Positions 63,488-64,000 of a stretch of DNA of 64,000 nt are shown here, piece after piece. The DNA lies in assembly GCA_039583875.1 (NCBI GenBank), contig CM077153.1, positions 113,828,568 through 113,892,567 on the forward strand, read 5' to 3'. A program made the position numbers and the translations under genes. Origin of the DNA: Platanthera guangdongensis. Its lineage: Eukaryota > Streptophyta > Magnoliopsida > Asparagales > Orchidaceae. The notes under the pieces are model-generated. The model saw nothing but the letters and a program-made list of their open reading frames with translations, did not search any database and had not been told where the DNA came from. Every line of letters begins with the position of its first letter. Position 1 is the first letter of the stretch.

Positions 63488-64000
63488 ATGGATGTGATGT
63501 CATCAATGCTAGCCCGCAACAAGAAACCGCCAGAAACGAAGCAGAGCCGGAGCGAGAACTCGAATGATTCTGCCCGTCAGACTGCCAAGAAGACTGGAAA
63601 GCCGGAGACATCAGCGGCTTCTGGAGCTGAAAAGAGGCTGACAGAGATCGTCGGCGGACCATCGCAGGCCGCAGTAGATCCCAAAGCGGTTTCGAAGGCT
63701 GCTCCACTGCAAACCGGAATTGCCAAATCCTTCGACCTGACTTTCTCTCCATCAGGAGAGCCACTCCTAAAAATCGGTGGGACGGAGGAGAAGAGTGTTG
63801 AATCTGGGAAACCGTCCGAATTGCCGGGCAAGGTCGACTTAATCGTTGTGGACGACAACGAGCCGGAGAAGGCGCAGGAACCCGAGCGGACTTTGGTTGA
63901 ACAGCACAAGCGGACTGAAAAGGTGTTCGGTTCCCTGAAACGGCGGAAAGAAAGGAGTGAAACCCTTGAAGAAAGGATGAAGAGAAAGATGAGGAAGCTG
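63488..64000 (+). CDS. Antisense gene 1 of diverged Tat family (partial, open to window end)
   Basis: 171 codons from ATG 63488 without a stop to the last base. Residues about 115-125 (VDLIVVDDNE) correspond to VQIVDLDEED of the 23345 protein, and the basic helix that follows (RKERSETLEERMKRKMRKL) to its RVEKKLRAMKEK region. Most other positions differ, so the frame has been kept over long divergence. Confidence 0.8.
   Translation, partial: MDVMSSMLARNKKPPETKQSRSENSNDSARQTAKKTGKPETSAASGAEKRLTEIVGGPSQAAVDPKAVSKAAPLQTGIAKSFDLTFSPSGEPLLKIGGTEEKSVESGKPSELPGKVDLIVVDDNEPEKAQEPERTLVEQHKRTEKVFGSLKRRKERSETLEERMKRKMRKL

Larger units (their letters stand above)
62638..64000 (-). mobile_element. Diverged Tat family element, 3' end (cut by window end)
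   Basis: 3' LTR 62638-63298, polypurine tract, antisense promoter and antisense gene 1, in the same order as the complete Tat element. The rest lies beyond the window. The LTR shares only its ends and the TATA/CCCCGGGTACAGGAGAACC block with the other family. Confidence 0.88.

Overview
This window looks like flowering-plant nuclear DNA made almost entirely of LTR retrotransposons inserted into one another. The plant signs are Ty1/copia elements with initiator-tRNA primer sites, Tat-lineage Ty3/gypsy elements with a second RNase H and antisense genes, a Tourist-like MITE flanked by TAA, and sequence derived from plant 5S rRNA. I found no host protein gene, tRNA gene, functional rRNA gene or CRISPR. 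The species cannot be named from this.

Layout. 1-3242: the 3' part of a Tat gypsy element (sense +), with its antisense gene and 3' LTR. 3256-4140: a decayed ORF of uncertain origin. 4312-10140: copia A (sense -), with one LTR left. 10141-44711: copia B (sense -), whose 5' LTR is split by copia K. 16939-42587: copia K (sense -, Sirevirus-like with a third ORF), flanked by the duplication CATCT. 22415-35786: a complete Tat gypsy element inside the RNase H of copia K, flanked by ATATT, with 749-bp LTRs that differ at 12 positions. 44712-49984: copia C (sense +, decayed), interrupted at 45267-47006 by three palindromic 5S-derived units. 49985-55308: copia D (sense +, decayed). 55308-58877: a decayed gypsy or LARD-like element with a tRNA-Asp type primer site and a MITE. 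58878-62637: the 5' part of a long-LTR gypsy element. 62638-64000: the 3' LTR and antisense gene of a second, diverged Tat family.

The nesting gives a relative order: copia B is older than copia K, which is older than the central Tat element. In the Tat element gag-pol runs on the minus strand. Two genes run antisense to it, each with its own TATA box. The second has two short GT-AG introns and a polyadenylation signal. Antisense introns would not be removed from the sense genomic RNA, so the arrangement can persist through retrotransposition.

Three things stand out. First, the 5S-derived palindromes are three units with exactly 259-bp arms, carrying head-to-head Pol III internal-promoter sequence. 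Second, the Tat element carries autonomous antisense transcription units. Third, each retroelement family carries its own short repeated, often palindromic motif in its LTR. In the Tat element and copias A and K the motif recurs in gag and, for Tat and K, in the region after pol. Some of these motifs are shared between copia and gypsy elements.
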